From Minisyncoccota bacterium (GTDB lineage Bacteria > Patescibacteriota > Minisyncoccia > Minisyncoccales > RBG-13-42-11): 48,587 nt of DNA. The notes below the pieces were generated by a model. That model ran no database searches. It saw only the letters and a program-made list of their open reading frames with translations, and had not been told where the DNA came from. The stretch lies in the NCBI GenBank assembly GCA_028712445.1, contig JAQTPY010000005.1:1-48587 (forward strand), given 5' to 3'. The translations under genes were made by a program, and so were the position numbers. Shown piece after piece: positions 1-8,259 of this stretch (its first letter is position 1; each line of letters opens with the position of its first letter).

Positions 1-791
<791 letters not shown>

Positions 792-842
792 TATTCGGAG
801 CAACTTCAAACAACTAACTAATGTTGCATTGGATTGCTACTT

Positions 843-872
843 ATTATGAATTTGGGATTCATAAATATTCAA
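843..872 (-). promoter_or_regulatory. Candidate 16S rRNA promoter with palindromic spacer
   Basis: A -35-like TTGAAT (867-872) and -10-like CATAAT (843-848) are 18 nt apart. The space between them is mostly a perfect inverted repeat, TTATGAAT-N5-ATTCATAA (844-864). This would start the rRNA precursor about 100 nt before mature 16S. The -10 is not ideal, so this is only a candidate. The -35 and the palindromic spacer resemble the greA promoters in the same window. Confidence 0.4.
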
Positions 873-909
873 TTGTAATGTGCAGGGTATTCAGGCCCAA
901 AATTGAGAC

Positions 910-935
910 AAAAAAATCAGGAAGAAATTTCCTGA
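910..935 (-). terminator. Intrinsic terminator after the micro-ORF
   Basis: On the minus strand TCAGGAA-N5-TTCCTGA forms a perfect 7-bp stem and is followed at once by seven T residues (916-910). It ends the short transcript that starts near 1035 and also separates tRNA-Thr/tsf from the rRNA leader. Confidence 0.85.
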
Positions 936-965
936 TGGGAAAAATTCTTCTTTTTCTATTTCTTG

Positions 966-1016
966 CTACTTCTTACAACAGCAGCAAGCTTTCTTTTTTG
1001 CCTTTTTCTTGGCCAT
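966..1016 (-). CDS. 16-residue Lys/Cys micro-protein
   Basis: A 16-codon reading frame encodes MAKKKAKKKACCCCKK and ends in TAG. The family is not recognised. It has its own consensus promoter (TTGACA-N17-TAGAAT), a purine-rich ribosome binding site (GGAAGAGAG, 7 nt before the ATG) and a strong terminator about 30 nt after the stop, so the whole unit is only about 125 nt. The first part is a Lys/Ala repeat and the second is four consecutive cysteines. A basic, metal- or thiol-reactive peptide is one reading; a nucleic-acid or ribosome contact is another. A second ATG 4 nt upstream would give a different 15-aa frame but is too close to the SD. The unit could instead be a small RNA. Confidence 0.55.
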   Translation of the reverse strand: MAKKKAKKKACCCCKK

Positions 1017-1041
1017 ACATTTACTCTCTTCCCCATTTGCT

Positions 1042-1070
1042 ATTCTATTCGATAATCATTTTGGTGTCAA
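1042..1070 (-). promoter_or_regulatory. Consensus sigma-70-type promoter for the micro-ORF
   Basis: TTGACA (1065-1070), a 17-nt spacer and TAGAAT (1042-1047). This is one of the best promoters in the window. It lies just after the tRNA-Thr gene and points to a start near 1035, leaving a leader of about 18 nt that holds the SD. Confidence 0.8.
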
Positions 1071-1089
1071 GATTAAAATGGGAAGATTG

Positions 1090-1161
1090 AGCCGAAGAGA
1101 GGGGTCGAACCTCCAACCTACTGTTTACAAAACAGTTGCTCTGCCATTGAGCTACTTCGGC
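1090..1161 (-). tRNA. tRNA-Thr (anticodon UGU)
   Basis: Full cloverleaf: acceptor GCCGAAG/CTTCGGC, D stem GCTC/GAGC, anticodon stem ACTGT/ACAGT with loop TTTGTAA (anticodon TGT), and T stem GGAGG/CCTCT with loop TTCGACC. It reads ACA threonine codons. The discriminator is U and the next template bases are CAA, so the CCA end is not encoded and must be added by CCA-adding enzyme. The first ten bases overlap the end of the upstream membrane-protein gene, whose TAG stop is tRNA positions 8-10. Confidence 0.95.
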
Positions 1162-1502
1162 TTGGCTGAATTTTTTACTTCCTGCCAGTAATTATCGTTT
1201 TCCCCGAATTTATCCTTCTGTCTCTTCTCCCTCAATTTCTGAAGCCAATTTGAGGTTTTAATATCTGTTCTTAAGGTCAGCACTCTGACCTTAGACAGAA
1301 TCTTTTGCAATAAAATTTCGTGGGAAAAATTATTTAAAAGGAATTTTTCCTTTATTCTGAAAGCCAATTCCTTTAAATCGACTATGGCTTTCGAACCCTT
1401 ATCGGGCAGGTCAATAAGCAAAGACATCTTTCTGCGAACTATCGCCCCTATCGAAAAAGCGCTTGCCGCCCAAATTACTCCGAAAACCAAATTAACAAAC
1501 AT
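1152..1502 (-). CDS. Small membrane-anchored protein of unknown function
   Basis: 116 aa, third gene of the rpsB-tsf cluster, starting 5 nt after the tsf stop. Residues 3-22 form one hydrophobic segment followed by RRK, which suggests an N-terminal anchor with the rest in the cytoplasm. The remainder is mostly helical and basic, with a charged tail rich in K, R and N. The family is not recognised. The last codons run into the 5' end of tRNA-Thr, so the mRNA must be cut or terminate within the tRNA for both products to form. The position suggests co-transcription with the translation genes but does not show function. Confidence 0.7.
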   Translation of the reverse strand: MFVNLVFGVIWAASAFSIGAIVRRKMSLLIDLPDKGSKAIVDLKELAFRIKEKFLLNNFSHEILLQKILSKVRVLTLRTDIKTSNWLQKLREKRQKDKFGENDNYWQEVKNSAKPK

Positions 1503-1507
1503 GTTTC

Positions 1508-2092
1508 TTAGATTTCGTAGCGAGTGAATTTTTTAACCTTGATATTCTCTCCCACCTTAGAAACAAATTCATTAAACAAATCGTTGATTGTTTTTGCATT
1601 GTCTTTTATCCAGGGCTGCAGCATAAGAACAGCTTCTTCCTTATACTTCTTCACTTTCCCGTCAATTATATTTCCCATCAAATTTTCAGGCTTTTTGGAG
1701 TCCTTAAACTGTTCTTTGTAAATTTCTTTTTCCTTGTCTAAAACTTCCTGAGGAATATCTTCCTCGCTGACATATAGGGGTTTCATTGCCGCAATCTGCA
1801 AACAAAGCTCGTGAACCAAATCGTTAAATCCTTCTGACTTTGCGACAAAATCAGTTTCACAGCGGACCTCAATCAAAACTCCCATTTTCTCGTTTGGATG
1901 GAGATAACAGTGGACCAATCCTGATTTTGTTTCCTTTTCCACTCTTTTGTTGGCCAAATCCTTTCCCATTTCTCTCAGGATCTCCTTGGCCTTTTCAGTG
2001 TCACCTTTAGCTTTATCTAATGCCTTCCTGCAATCAGCTAAAGATACGGCTGTCTCCTCTCTTAATTTTTTAAGTTGTTCTAAATCAACCAT
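1508..2092 (-). CDS. tsf: Translation elongation factor Ts
   Basis: EF-Ts is the nucleotide exchange factor that releases GDP from EF-Tu in the cytoplasm. The N-terminal UBA-like helices (residues 2-40, LKKLREETAVSLADCRKAL) and the core motif TDFVAKSEGF (about 80-89, the EF-Tu contact) are present. At 194 aa it is much shorter than the E. coli protein (283 aa) and has one core subdomain, as in many reduced bacteria. It follows rpsB by 24 nt in the conserved rpsB-tsf order. No SD site is evident. Confidence 0.96.
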   Translation of the reverse strand: MVDLEQLKKLREETAVSLADCRKALDKAKGDTEKAKEILREMGKDLANKRVEKETKSGLVHCYLHPNEKMGVLIEVRCETDFVAKSEGFNDLVHELCLQIAAMKPLYVSEEDIPQEVLDKEKEIYKEQFKDSKKPENLMGNIIDGKVKKYKEEAVLMLQPWIKDNAKTINDLFNEFVSKVGENIKVKKFTRYEI

Positions 2093-2116
2093 GGTTTAGT
2101 TGGCAGCTGGTAGTTT

Positions 2117-2863
2117 TTATTTTTTGACTGGCTTTTCCTCTTTTACTGTTTTCTTGGATCTATTTTTCAAAACAGTTTCCTTTAATTTTTCGAGAATATA
2201 TTTTACAGAAGATATTGCGTCATCGTTCGCAGGAATGGGATAATCGGCCAGAGTGGGATCAACATTGGTATCGGCAATGGCAATTATTTTTATCCCTTTT
2301 ATTTTTGACTCCTTAATGCATAAAGCATCCTTTTTCATATCAACCACAAATATCGCTTCCGGTAAACTGGTTAAATTCTTAACTCCTCCAAAGCTTAGGG
2401 AGAGTCTTGCAAGTTCATGATCAAACTTCGCTTTCTCTTTTTTTGTATACTTTTCCAATTCCCCTGATTCTTTCTTTGCTTCCAGGTCTCTGAAATACTC
2501 TATTCTCTTTTTTATTGTTTCAAAATTAGTGAAAGTTCCCCCCAGCCATCTTTCATTTATATAAGGCAAGCCGCATTCTTCGGCCGTTTCTTTTAATATC
2601 TTTTTGATTTGAATTTTAGTTCCGACTAAAAGCAAATTCTTGCCTTCTAAAATAAGGGTGGAGATAAAATCCAAAGCTTCTTTCAACTTCTCTGCGGTTT
2701 TATCCAAATCAAATAAGTAAACTCCGTTTCTGACCCCGAAAAGATAAGGCTTGATTTTAGGATTAATTGTTGAAGTTTTGTGGCCAAACTGCAGGCCTGC
2801 TTCAAGCATTTCGTCAGGATTAACGGACAAATTTGTCTTTTTTTCTTTTGTGGTTGCTATCAT
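2117..2863 (-). CDS. rpsB: Small ribosomal subunit protein S2
   Basis: S2 (248 aa) binds late on the 30S body and helps recruit S1. Family blocks seen: LEAGLQFGHKTSTINPKIKPYLFGVRNG near the start, LVGTKIQIK, ERWLGGTFTNF, and PIPANDDAISSVKYIL near the end. The frame is open for 13 more codons upstream, but a promoter lies in that stretch (-10 TTATAT, 11 nt before this ATG) and GAGAAG sits just before MIATTKEKK, so 2863 is the better start. The C-terminus is a short Lys-rich tail. First gene of the tsf operon, divergent from rpmE. Confidence 0.96.
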   Translation of the reverse strand: MIATTKEKKTNLSVNPDEMLEAGLQFGHKTSTINPKIKPYLFGVRNGVYLFDLDKTAEKLKEALDFISTLILEGKNLLLVGTKIQIKKILKETAEECGLPYINERWLGGTFTNFETIKKRIEYFRDLEAKKESGELEKYTKKEKAKFDHELARLSLSFGGVKNLTSLPEAIFVVDMKKDALCIKESKIKGIKIIAIADTNVDPTLADYPIPANDDAISSVKYILEKLKETVLKNRSKKTVKEEKPVKK

Positions 2864-2874
2864 AATACTTCTCA

Positions 2875-2902
2875 ATATAACACGGTTGAATTTTAAACTC
2901 AA
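2875..2902 (-). promoter_or_regulatory. rpsB-tsf promoter
   Basis: TTGAGT (2897-2902), 16 nt, TTATAT (2875-2880). The -10 ends 11 nt before the rpsB ATG, so the mRNA leader would be only about 4-5 nt. It fixes the rpsB start by excluding the upstream codons. Confidence 0.6.
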
Positions 2903-2968
2903 GACTCTTAAAATTTAGCACAAACAAATTTTAAATCAAGCTTTTGATTGTTTAAAATGCGGAAAATG

Positions 2969-3011
2969 ACGTATGCTTGAAAAAAAATGTTATTTCTGTT
3001 AAAGTATACGT
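2969..3011 (+). promoter_or_regulatory. rpmE-prfA promoter flanked by an inverted repeat
   Basis: TTGAAA (2977-2982), 17 nt, TAAAGT (3000-3005). The outer flanks ACGTATGCTT (2969-2978) and AAGTATACGT (3002-3011) form an inverted repeat matching at 9 of 10 positions that brackets the promoter. It could be an operator for a regulator shared by the divergent rpsB and rpmE genes; this is inference. Confidence 0.5.
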
Positions 3012-3028
3012 GTTAAAAAATTTAAGCT

Positions 3029-3256
3029 ATGAAAAAAGATATTCATCCTAAATATTATCCCAACGCAAGGGTTCAGTGCGCCTGCGGGAACTCTTTTAGC
3101 ATAGGTTCCACCAAGGAATACATTGAAGTTGAGGTTTGCTCTGCATGTCACCCTTTCTATACGGGGAAGGAAAAATTAGTTGATGCTGTGGGACAAGTTC
3201 AGAAATTCAGAAAGAGACTGGCTAAAAAAGAGGAGACGAAATCAAAGAAGAAGTGA
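3029..3256 (+). CDS. rpmE: Large ribosomal subunit protein L31
   Basis: L31 (75 aa) bridges the 50S central protuberance to the 30S head. It starts [11 protein letters not shown] and carries C17-x-C19 and C37-x2-C40, the zinc-binding (C+) form. The tail is Lys-rich ([10 protein letters not shown]). It ends in UGA, which shows that UGA is a stop here. First gene of a two-gene plus-strand operon with prfA; the prfA ATG comes 2 nt after this stop. rpmE next to prfA is a common bacterial order. Confidence 0.96.
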   Translation: MKKDIHPKYYPNARVQCACGNSFSIGSTKEYIEVEVCSACHPFYTGKEKLVDAVGQVQKFRKRLAKKEETKSKKK

Positions 3257-3258
3257 TC

Positions 3259-4305
3259 ATGGCAAGCATTGAAGATCTCAAAAAAGAGTATAAAGAACTC
3301 TTGACGCAGCTCGGGGACCCCGAGCTGCTTTCAGATTGGGAAAAATTCGAAGAACTAAACAAGAGAAAAGAATCCATTGAAAAAATTCTTGAAAAAGAAG
3401 AGGAGTTAAAAGAAATAAAAAACAGGATCGAGGAAAATAAAGCTATCATCAATTCTGAAGAAGGCCCCGAGCTTCTTTCTTTAGCTGAAACTGAAATTGC
3501 CCAATTGAAAGAAAAAGAACTTTCTCTGGAAGACGAAATCAAAAAAATGAGCTCTGAGTCCGAAGAGAAAATCAATTTGCCCAATGCCGTAATCGTTGAA
3601 ATAAGGGCAGGGGCAGGCGGAGACGAAGCCGCCCTGTTTGTCGGCGATTTATACAAGATGTATTCAAGATATGCTCAGATTATAGGATGGGAGCAGAAAG
3701 TTCTGGATTCAAGCCCGACAAACATAGGAGGTTTTAAGGAAATAATTTTTGAATTGAAGGGACCCGGTGTTTACAAAAAAATGATGAATGAAGCCGGAGT
3801 TCATCGTGTTCAAAGAATTCCAGAAACAGAAAAATCAGGCAGAATCCATACTTCCACATCTTCGGTGGCCGTATTGCCCAAACCAAGAAAGACAGACTTT
3901 AAAATCAATCCCGCCGATTTAAGAATCGAGCATTATCATTCTTCGGGAGCAGGAGGCCAATATGTAAATAAAAGAGAGACCGCGGTCAGAATAGTTCATA
4001 TACCCACTGGCCTCATTGTCACTTCCCAAACAGAAAGAAATCTCCTGCAGAACAAGGAAAATGCAATGAGTATTTTGGCAGCCAGGCTTTTAGAAAGAAA
4101 AGAAAGCGAGGAACTGGCAAAACTGGGAGGAAAAAGAAAAGAACAGATAGGCAAAGCAATGAGGGCTGAAAAAATAAGAACCTACAACTTCCCCCAAGAC
4201 AGAGTGACTGACCACAGGGTCCAAAAAAGCTTCCACAATATTGAAGGAATAATGGCAGGAAAGCTGGATCCAATAGTGGATGCCCTCTTAAAAGAAACAA
4301 CTTAA
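3259..4305 (+). CDS. prfA: Peptide chain release factor 1
   Basis: RF1 reads UAA and UAG and triggers hydrolysis of peptidyl-tRNA. GGQ, the catalytic tripeptide, is at 232-234 (SSGAGGQYVNKRETAVR). The codon-reading tripeptide is P-E-T at 188-190, the P-x-T form of RF1 and at the E. coli RF1 position, not the SPF of RF2. The N-terminal 100 residues are a charged helical domain. I use ATG 3259 (348 aa); a GTG at 3253 overlapping the rpmE stop is possible, but the purine-rich AAGAAG is better spaced for the ATG. It converges on the lyase gene with a 6-nt gap and no terminator visible between. Confidence 0.97.
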   Translation: MASIEDLKKEYKELLTQLGDPELLSDWEKFEELNKRKESIEKILEKEEELKEIKNRIEENKAIINSEEGPELLSLAETEIAQLKEKELSLEDEIKKMSSESEEKINLPNAVIVEIRAGAGGDEAALFVGDLYKMYSRYAQIIGWEQKVLDSSPTNIGGFKEIIFELKGPGVYKKMMNEAGVHRVQRIPETEKSGRIHTSTSSVAVLPKPRKTDFKINPADLRIEHYHSSGAGGQYVNKRETAVRIVHIPTGLIVTSQTERNLLQNKENAMSILAARLLERKESEELAKLGGKRKEQIGKAMRAEKIRTYNFPQDRVTDHRVQKSFHNIEGIMAGKLDPIVDALLKETT

Positions 4306-4311
4306 ACAGGA

Positions 4312-5667
4312 TTATTTGTCGGCTTTAGCCAACTCGGCTATATCTGCCTCGTAATTTTTCGTGATAGCCATTACAGGATTTCCATAATCTCTTTTATATA
4401 CACTGGCGTAAGAGGAACTTTTCCAATTGGGGCCGGCAAAATAACTCAAAGCTGCGTTAAATTCTCCATTATAGGTCTGGTTTGCGGCTCCGTAATCAGC
4501 CAGATAGAAACCTGCTGCCAAGAAAGCGTCTGTAATGAGCCAAGGATCAGCCGGCCTGCCCGTCACTCCTTTCACTTCCTCCCTGTACACTTTCCAGGTT
4601 GCCGGTATGAATTGGGCAGGCCCCATGGCCCCGCCCCAGCCATAACTCATCGGACAGGAAACAGGCGTGCCATAGGGATCTCTTTCAAGCTCAGCTGCAA
4701 TGGTGAGGAAAACCGGAACATCTCTCGTAGGGCTCATGACTTTCGAAATACTGTTTCCGCTCTTAATCACAACCCCCGCTCCGGTTTTAGAATCTTTCAA
4801 ATAACACTGCCCGACATTCTTTCCAATATTGGATTCCTGGGTAAGAATAGCCAAAAGAAAGGCCGCCCTTACTCCGGTGATTCTTTCAACGTATTTTGCT
4901 ATTTCCAAAGCTTCGCCGAAAGTGGGAGCTTCGGGAATACCTATTAATTCAAAAATTCTTGTTCTGATTTCAGCTGCTCTTTTTTCAGCTTCTTGCTTTT
5001 CTTTAAGCTTGGCCTGATATTCCGCCTCAGTCATTTTCAGATAAGTATTTTTTTCCTTTTGAGTCGCCTCGCTCTGCTGTTTCTGAACCGCTGTCAGCTT
5101 GACAACTCTTTCCAGTTCCCCTTTTTCCTGATCTAAAGCCGTTTTCTGGCTTTCCAACGAATTCTTCAGGTTTTTTATTTCTGCCAGCACTTCCCTATTC
5201 TTTGCATTCAGCGCTTCAAGGGCAGCAACATTATCAAAAAAATCTGACATTTCTTCCTCTGCCAATAAAATTTCAAGGAGCGATCTCTGGTCTTGTTCAT
5301 AAATTGATTGCAGAATCCCTGCCAAATTCCTTTTTGATTCTTCTATCCTTAAGGAAGTCTGTGTAATAGATTCCTCCGTATCGCCTATCTGATAATTCAA
5401 GTCTTTAATCATCACATTGCTTTGGTTTATCTGAGCGGCAAGCTTGTTTATTTTCGTTCTTAAAACGCTCAATTCATTCTGAAGAGTCTTCTTCTCTTTT
5501 TCGGTTTTAGTAATGTCTTTTTCGTATTCTGAGATCAGGCTTTCAAGATCTCTCAGTTCCTGCTCTAACTTGGCTCTCTCTTCCTCAGGCGTGCTGGCAA
5601 ACACAAAAGCAGGCAACATAAAAGATGCCAGGAGTACGCTTGCTAAGAATAATTTTAAGGGACGCAT
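4312..5667 (-). CDS. Exported coiled-coil lytic murein transglycosylase (MltB-like domain)
   Basis: 451 aa. A signal peptide (1-24, ending VFA) is followed by a long coiled coil (about 28-240) of the EnvC/CwlO/PcsB type, which in those proteins answers to FtsEX or docks to the division site. Residues 250-451 are a lysozyme-like lytic transglycosylase domain: catalytic Glu278 in ILTQESNIG and the MltB-type block SYGWGGAMGPAQFIPATW at about 341-358. It should cleave peptidoglycan glycan strands outside the membrane. The usual partner of this coiled coil is an M23 or NlpC/P60 peptidase, so a glycan-cleaving domain there is notable. Four cysteines or fewer, no lipobox. Next gene upstream is rplY, 72 nt away. 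Confidence 0.85.
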   Translation of the reverse strand: MRPLKLFLASVLLASFMLPAFVFASTPEEERAKLEQELRDLESLISEYEKDITKTEKEKKTLQNELSVLRTKINKLAAQINQSNVMIKDLNYQIGDTEESITQTSLRIEESKRNLAGILQSIYEQDQRSLLEILLAEEEMSDFFDNVAALEALNAKNREVLAEIKNLKNSLESQKTALDQEKGELERVVKLTAVQKQQSEATQKEKNTYLKMTEAEYQAKLKEKQEAEKRAAEIRTRIFELIGIPEAPTFGEALEIAKYVERITGVRAAFLLAILTQESNIGKNVGQCYLKDSKTGAGVVIKSGNSISKVMSPTRDVPVFLTIAAELERDPYGTPVSCPMSYGWGGAMGPAQFIPATWKVYREEVKGVTGRPADPWLITDAFLAAGFYLADYGAANQTYNGEFNAALSYFAGPNWKSSSYASVYKRDYGNPVMAITKNYEADIAELAKADK

Positions 5668-5739
5668 AATTGAGAAACTGTCCCAGGGCCCTCCTGATAT
5701 AATTTAAAATGCTTTAATAAATATGGTACGAAATAGAAA

Positions 5740-6390
5740 CTATTTTGTTTCTTTTTCTTCTTCGGGTTTCTCTTTCTTTACCTCAACCTTCTCCACCTCT
5801 TCCACTTTCTCCTCTATGGGCTTTTCCAAATCTTCCTCAATCTTTTCAGGTTCAGCAACAAATGCCACTGTCTCCTCGGGATTATTTTCCACCTTAACCT
5901 TCTCGGGCAGCTTCAAGTCTTTCACCAGAATACTGTCTTTAAATGTGTTTAAAGTTTCCAAACTCACCGCAATCTCATGAGGCAGATCCTGGGGCAGAGC
6001 TTTTATTTCCACTTCGTGAATATTCTTAACCAGGGTTCCCGCCAGACTTTTGACTGCGGGAGCTTCCCCTGTAAACACCAAAGGAACTGCTGCCACAATT
6101 TCCTCGTCAAGATTGGGCTGGTAAAAATCAACATGAGTGGCTTTTCGGGAAAAAGGATTTGATTCCACAGAATGAATCATGACCATGAATTGCTTTCCCT
6201 CAGCCGAAAGCTGGATCAAAGAACTTTCTCCGGCTTCCTTGTAAATCTTTTCAAATTCTTTCCCGTTTACCTGAAGAGACATGCTCTTTGTTTTAGGGCC
6301 GTACAAAACAGCGGGAACTTCCCCTTTTTCTCTCAAAGCTGCATTCTTTTTTCCTCTCTCCTCTCTAATTTTTGCGTTTAATGTAAGCAT
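5740..6390 (-). CDS. rplY: Large ribosomal subunit protein L25 (CTC/TL5 form)
   Basis: Two-domain L25 (216 aa) that binds 5S rRNA. The N-terminal domain (1-90) begins LTLNAKIREERGKKNAALREKGEVPAVLYGPK; the CTC domain (about 95-180) includes PLVFTGEAPAVKSLAGTLVKNIHEVEI and ALPQDLPHEIAV. Residues 183-216 are a Glu/Lys-rich tail that is probably disordered. It starts 7 nt after the aldolase stop, so it is probably co-transcribed with the carbon operon. No SD site is visible. Confidence 0.95.
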   Translation of the reverse strand: MLTLNAKIREERGKKNAALREKGEVPAVLYGPKTKSMSLQVNGKEFEKIYKEAGESSLIQLSAEGKQFMVMIHSVESNPFSRKATHVDFYQPNLDEEIVAAVPLVFTGEAPAVKSLAGTLVKNIHEVEIKALPQDLPHEIAVSLETLNTFKDSILVKDLKLPEKVKVENNPEETVAFVAEPEKIEEDLEKPIEEKVEEVEKVEVKKEKPEEEKETK

Positions 6391-6397
6391 ATGATTA

Positions 6398-7255
6398 TTA
6401 AATTTTGTTTATGGAGCCAAAAATCCTTATTTTTTCTTCGACTACCTTCTGAACAGCCTGGATGGTTTCAGGAAGGTATTTATAAGGAGCTATCTCTCCT
6501 GAAGAGACAGCTTCTCTTAAAGCAAGAGTAAAAGCCGATCTGAGTTCGGTGTTAATATTGATTTTAACCACACCCAGCTGAATGGCTGATTTAAGATCAT
6601 CCTCGGGAATGCCTGAACCTCCGTGCAGAACAAGGGGCAGGTTGCCGACTGTTTCCTTAATTTCCTTTAGTCTTTGAAGATCAATTTTCGGACCATCTCC
6701 CGATTTGCCCACGCCATGAAAATTGCCTATACTCACGGCCAGGCTTTTAACTTTAGTTTCCTGAGAGAATAATCCTGCATCTTCGGGACGCGTCAGATCT
6801 TCTGCTCTAATTTGAGGAGCTTTATCCAGAATCGCCGAAGATCCCAAAATTGAGCCCACTTCTCCCTCAAGGAAAACACCTTTCTTTTCGGAATATCTAA
6901 CTATTTCTCTTGTTTTATTAATGTTCTCCTTTAAGTCCATCCTTGATCCGTCAAAATGGACAGCCGGATAACCTGCGTCAATCGCCTCTTTAATATAATC
7001 AAAAGTCTTGCCGTGGTCAAGGTTTAAGAAAATCGGGAAGCGATACTCTTTGCTTAAAAAATTAACCAGGTGTGAAATTTCCTTCAATCCCCAGTAGGAT
7101 CCTTCCCCCTCAGAAGTCCCGACAATTACAGGGCTCTTTAAGCTCCGAGCCGCCTGAAAAACCGCTTTTAAGCCCTCCAAATTCGAAACATTAAATTGAC
7201 CCATGGCCCATTTTTCCTTTTCTGCTTTCTTAAAGTAGTCTTTAAGTCCCCTCAT
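6398..7255 (-). CDS. fba: Class II fructose-bisphosphate aldolase
   Basis: Zinc-dependent aldolase (285 aa) of the FbaA/GatY family; it splits or forms fructose-1,6-bisphosphate. Family blocks: NLDHGKTFDYIKEAIDAGYPAVHFDGS (first Zn histidine), EGEVGSILG, SIGNFHGVGK and LVLHGGSGIPEDD (further Zn histidines), ININTELR. The frame is open upstream, but ATG 7255 overlaps the kinase stop as ATGA, the usual coupled arrangement; ATG 7261 is also possible. It comes last among the carbon genes, after a PfkB kinase that may feed it. GatY/KbaY substrates such as tagatose-bisphosphate cannot be ruled out. Confidence 0.9.
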   Translation of the reverse strand: MRGLKDYFKKAEKEKWAMGQFNVSNLEGLKAVFQAARSLKSPVIVGTSEGEGSYWGLKEISHLVNFLSKEYRFPIFLNLDHGKTFDYIKEAIDAGYPAVHFDGSRMDLKENINKTREIVRYSEKKGVFLEGEVGSILGSSAILDKAPQIRAEDLTRPEDAGLFSQETKVKSLAVSIGNFHGVGKSGDGPKIDLQRLKEIKETVGNLPLVLHGGSGIPEDDLKSAIQLGVVKININTELRSAFTLALREAVSSGEIAPYKYLPETIQAVQKVVEEKIRIFGSINKI

Positions 7256-8250
7256 AGGCATACGCCATTTAAACATGATTCTTTTTCCACTTTGACCTTT
7301 TCCCATTTCTGGCCTTTTTTCAAAAGCCCTTCTTTAGCTCCCCTTACCTGGAGGGAATAACTCGAATTGGCCATGGCAAATTGAATGGCATAGACAATGT
7401 CGTTCTTTTCCATCATACCTGCGACAAAACCTGATCCGAACGCATCTCCGGCACCCGTTCCGTCTATGCATTTAATTCCCAAAGAAGGAGACCGATAAAG
7501 GTATTGCCCGTCGGAAACGACCACGCCCTCTCCTCCTTTTGTCATGATGGCGATATTGGCGGTATACTCGTCTATCTTTTTAAAAACTTCCCGTTCTCTC
7601 TGGCAGGGAATGCCGGTAAGCTTTGATGCCTCTTCCCTGTTTAGAATGAGAACTTCTGTTTTTTTCAGAATCCTTCTCAATTTGTCTTCAGAAAAATTCA
7701 ATTGGCTGTATCCCGGATTGAAAGCCGTCTTGATTCCGTTTTCTTTGGCAAAATCGACTATGTCTTCCGTCAGTTCGGCCAACTCCCCCGAAAAAGGAGC
7801 CAAGTAAAACCATTTTGCTCCTTTCAGTTTTTGCCAGGGAATGTCTTTTTTCTTTAAAACATCTGAAGCCCCCCTGTAAACCAAAACCGTCCTGTCTTTC
7901 CCCGGGTAGTCAAAGAGAACGGAAGTGTTGGTTGATTTTTCTTTCGCCCTTTTCACCAAAGCCGTGTCTGTGCCGAATTTAACCAGATCTTTTATCACCG
8001 CGTCTCCGGCAGAATCCTCCCCGACCATTCCGCAGTAAGCCACCTTGAATCCTTGATTGGCAAAAGTGGCTGCTGCATTGGTTCCTCCTCCTCCCGAAAA
8101 GAAGAATGCATCCTCTATTTCCATTTTTGATCCTATGGCCAAGCACATGCCCTCTCCTGTATCAAAAGATTCTCCTTTAACCATCAGGAACTTCTTTGAA
8201 TTCAAATATATGTCTTGGGTGGCTGATCCGAAAGTAATTACATCGAACAT
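7252..8250 (-). CDS. PfkB/ribokinase-family sugar kinase
   Basis: 332 aa. The PfkB signature DGTGAGDAFGSGFVAG near residues 265-280 holds the catalytic Asp and anion hole; the N-terminal GG block (SGGGGTNAAATFANQG) is typical of the sugar-binding side. Gene order places it between PEP synthase and fructose-bisphosphate aldolase, so a phosphofructokinase role (fructose-6-P or fructose-1-P to bisphosphate) is a reasonable inference. Family members also act on ribose, adenosine or 2-keto-3-deoxygluconate, so the substrate is not proven. Starts 9 nt after the ppsA stop. Confidence 0.85.
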   Translation of the reverse strand: MFDVITFGSATQDIYLNSKKFLMVKGESFDTGEGMCLAIGSKMEIEDAFFFSGGGGTNAAATFANQGFKVAYCGMVGEDSAGDAVIKDLVKFGTDTALVKRAKEKSTNTSVLFDYPGKDRTVLVYRGASDVLKKKDIPWQKLKGAKWFYLAPFSGELAELTEDIVDFAKENGIKTAFNPGYSQLNFSEDKLRRILKKTEVLILNREEASKLTGIPCQREREVFKKIDEYTANIAIMTKGGEGVVVSDGQYLYRSPSLGIKCIDGTGAGDAFGSGFVAGMMEKNDIVYAIQFAMANSSYSLQVRGAKEGLLKKGQKWEKVKVEKESCLNGVCL

Positions 8251-8259
8251 ATGCTTAGT

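Noticed and set aside
975-1020. Alternative micro-ORF in another frame starting at ATG 1020 (15 residues)
   Set aside because: Only 3 nt from the SD core, while the ATG at 1016 has 7 nt spacing; kept only as a note.
821-1191. Plus-strand frames across the rRNA leader and tRNA
   Set aside because: They run through the micro-ORF promoter, terminator and tRNA-Thr on the opposite strand and look random.
1380-1410. A possible second tRNA near TTTCGAACCC
   Set aside because: No acceptor, D or anticodon stems can be drawn; it is inside the 116-aa gene.
3222-3656. 144-aa minus-strand frame over prfA
   Set aside because: Antisense shadow of prfA; Ser-rich pattern typical of reversed Glu/Lys codons.
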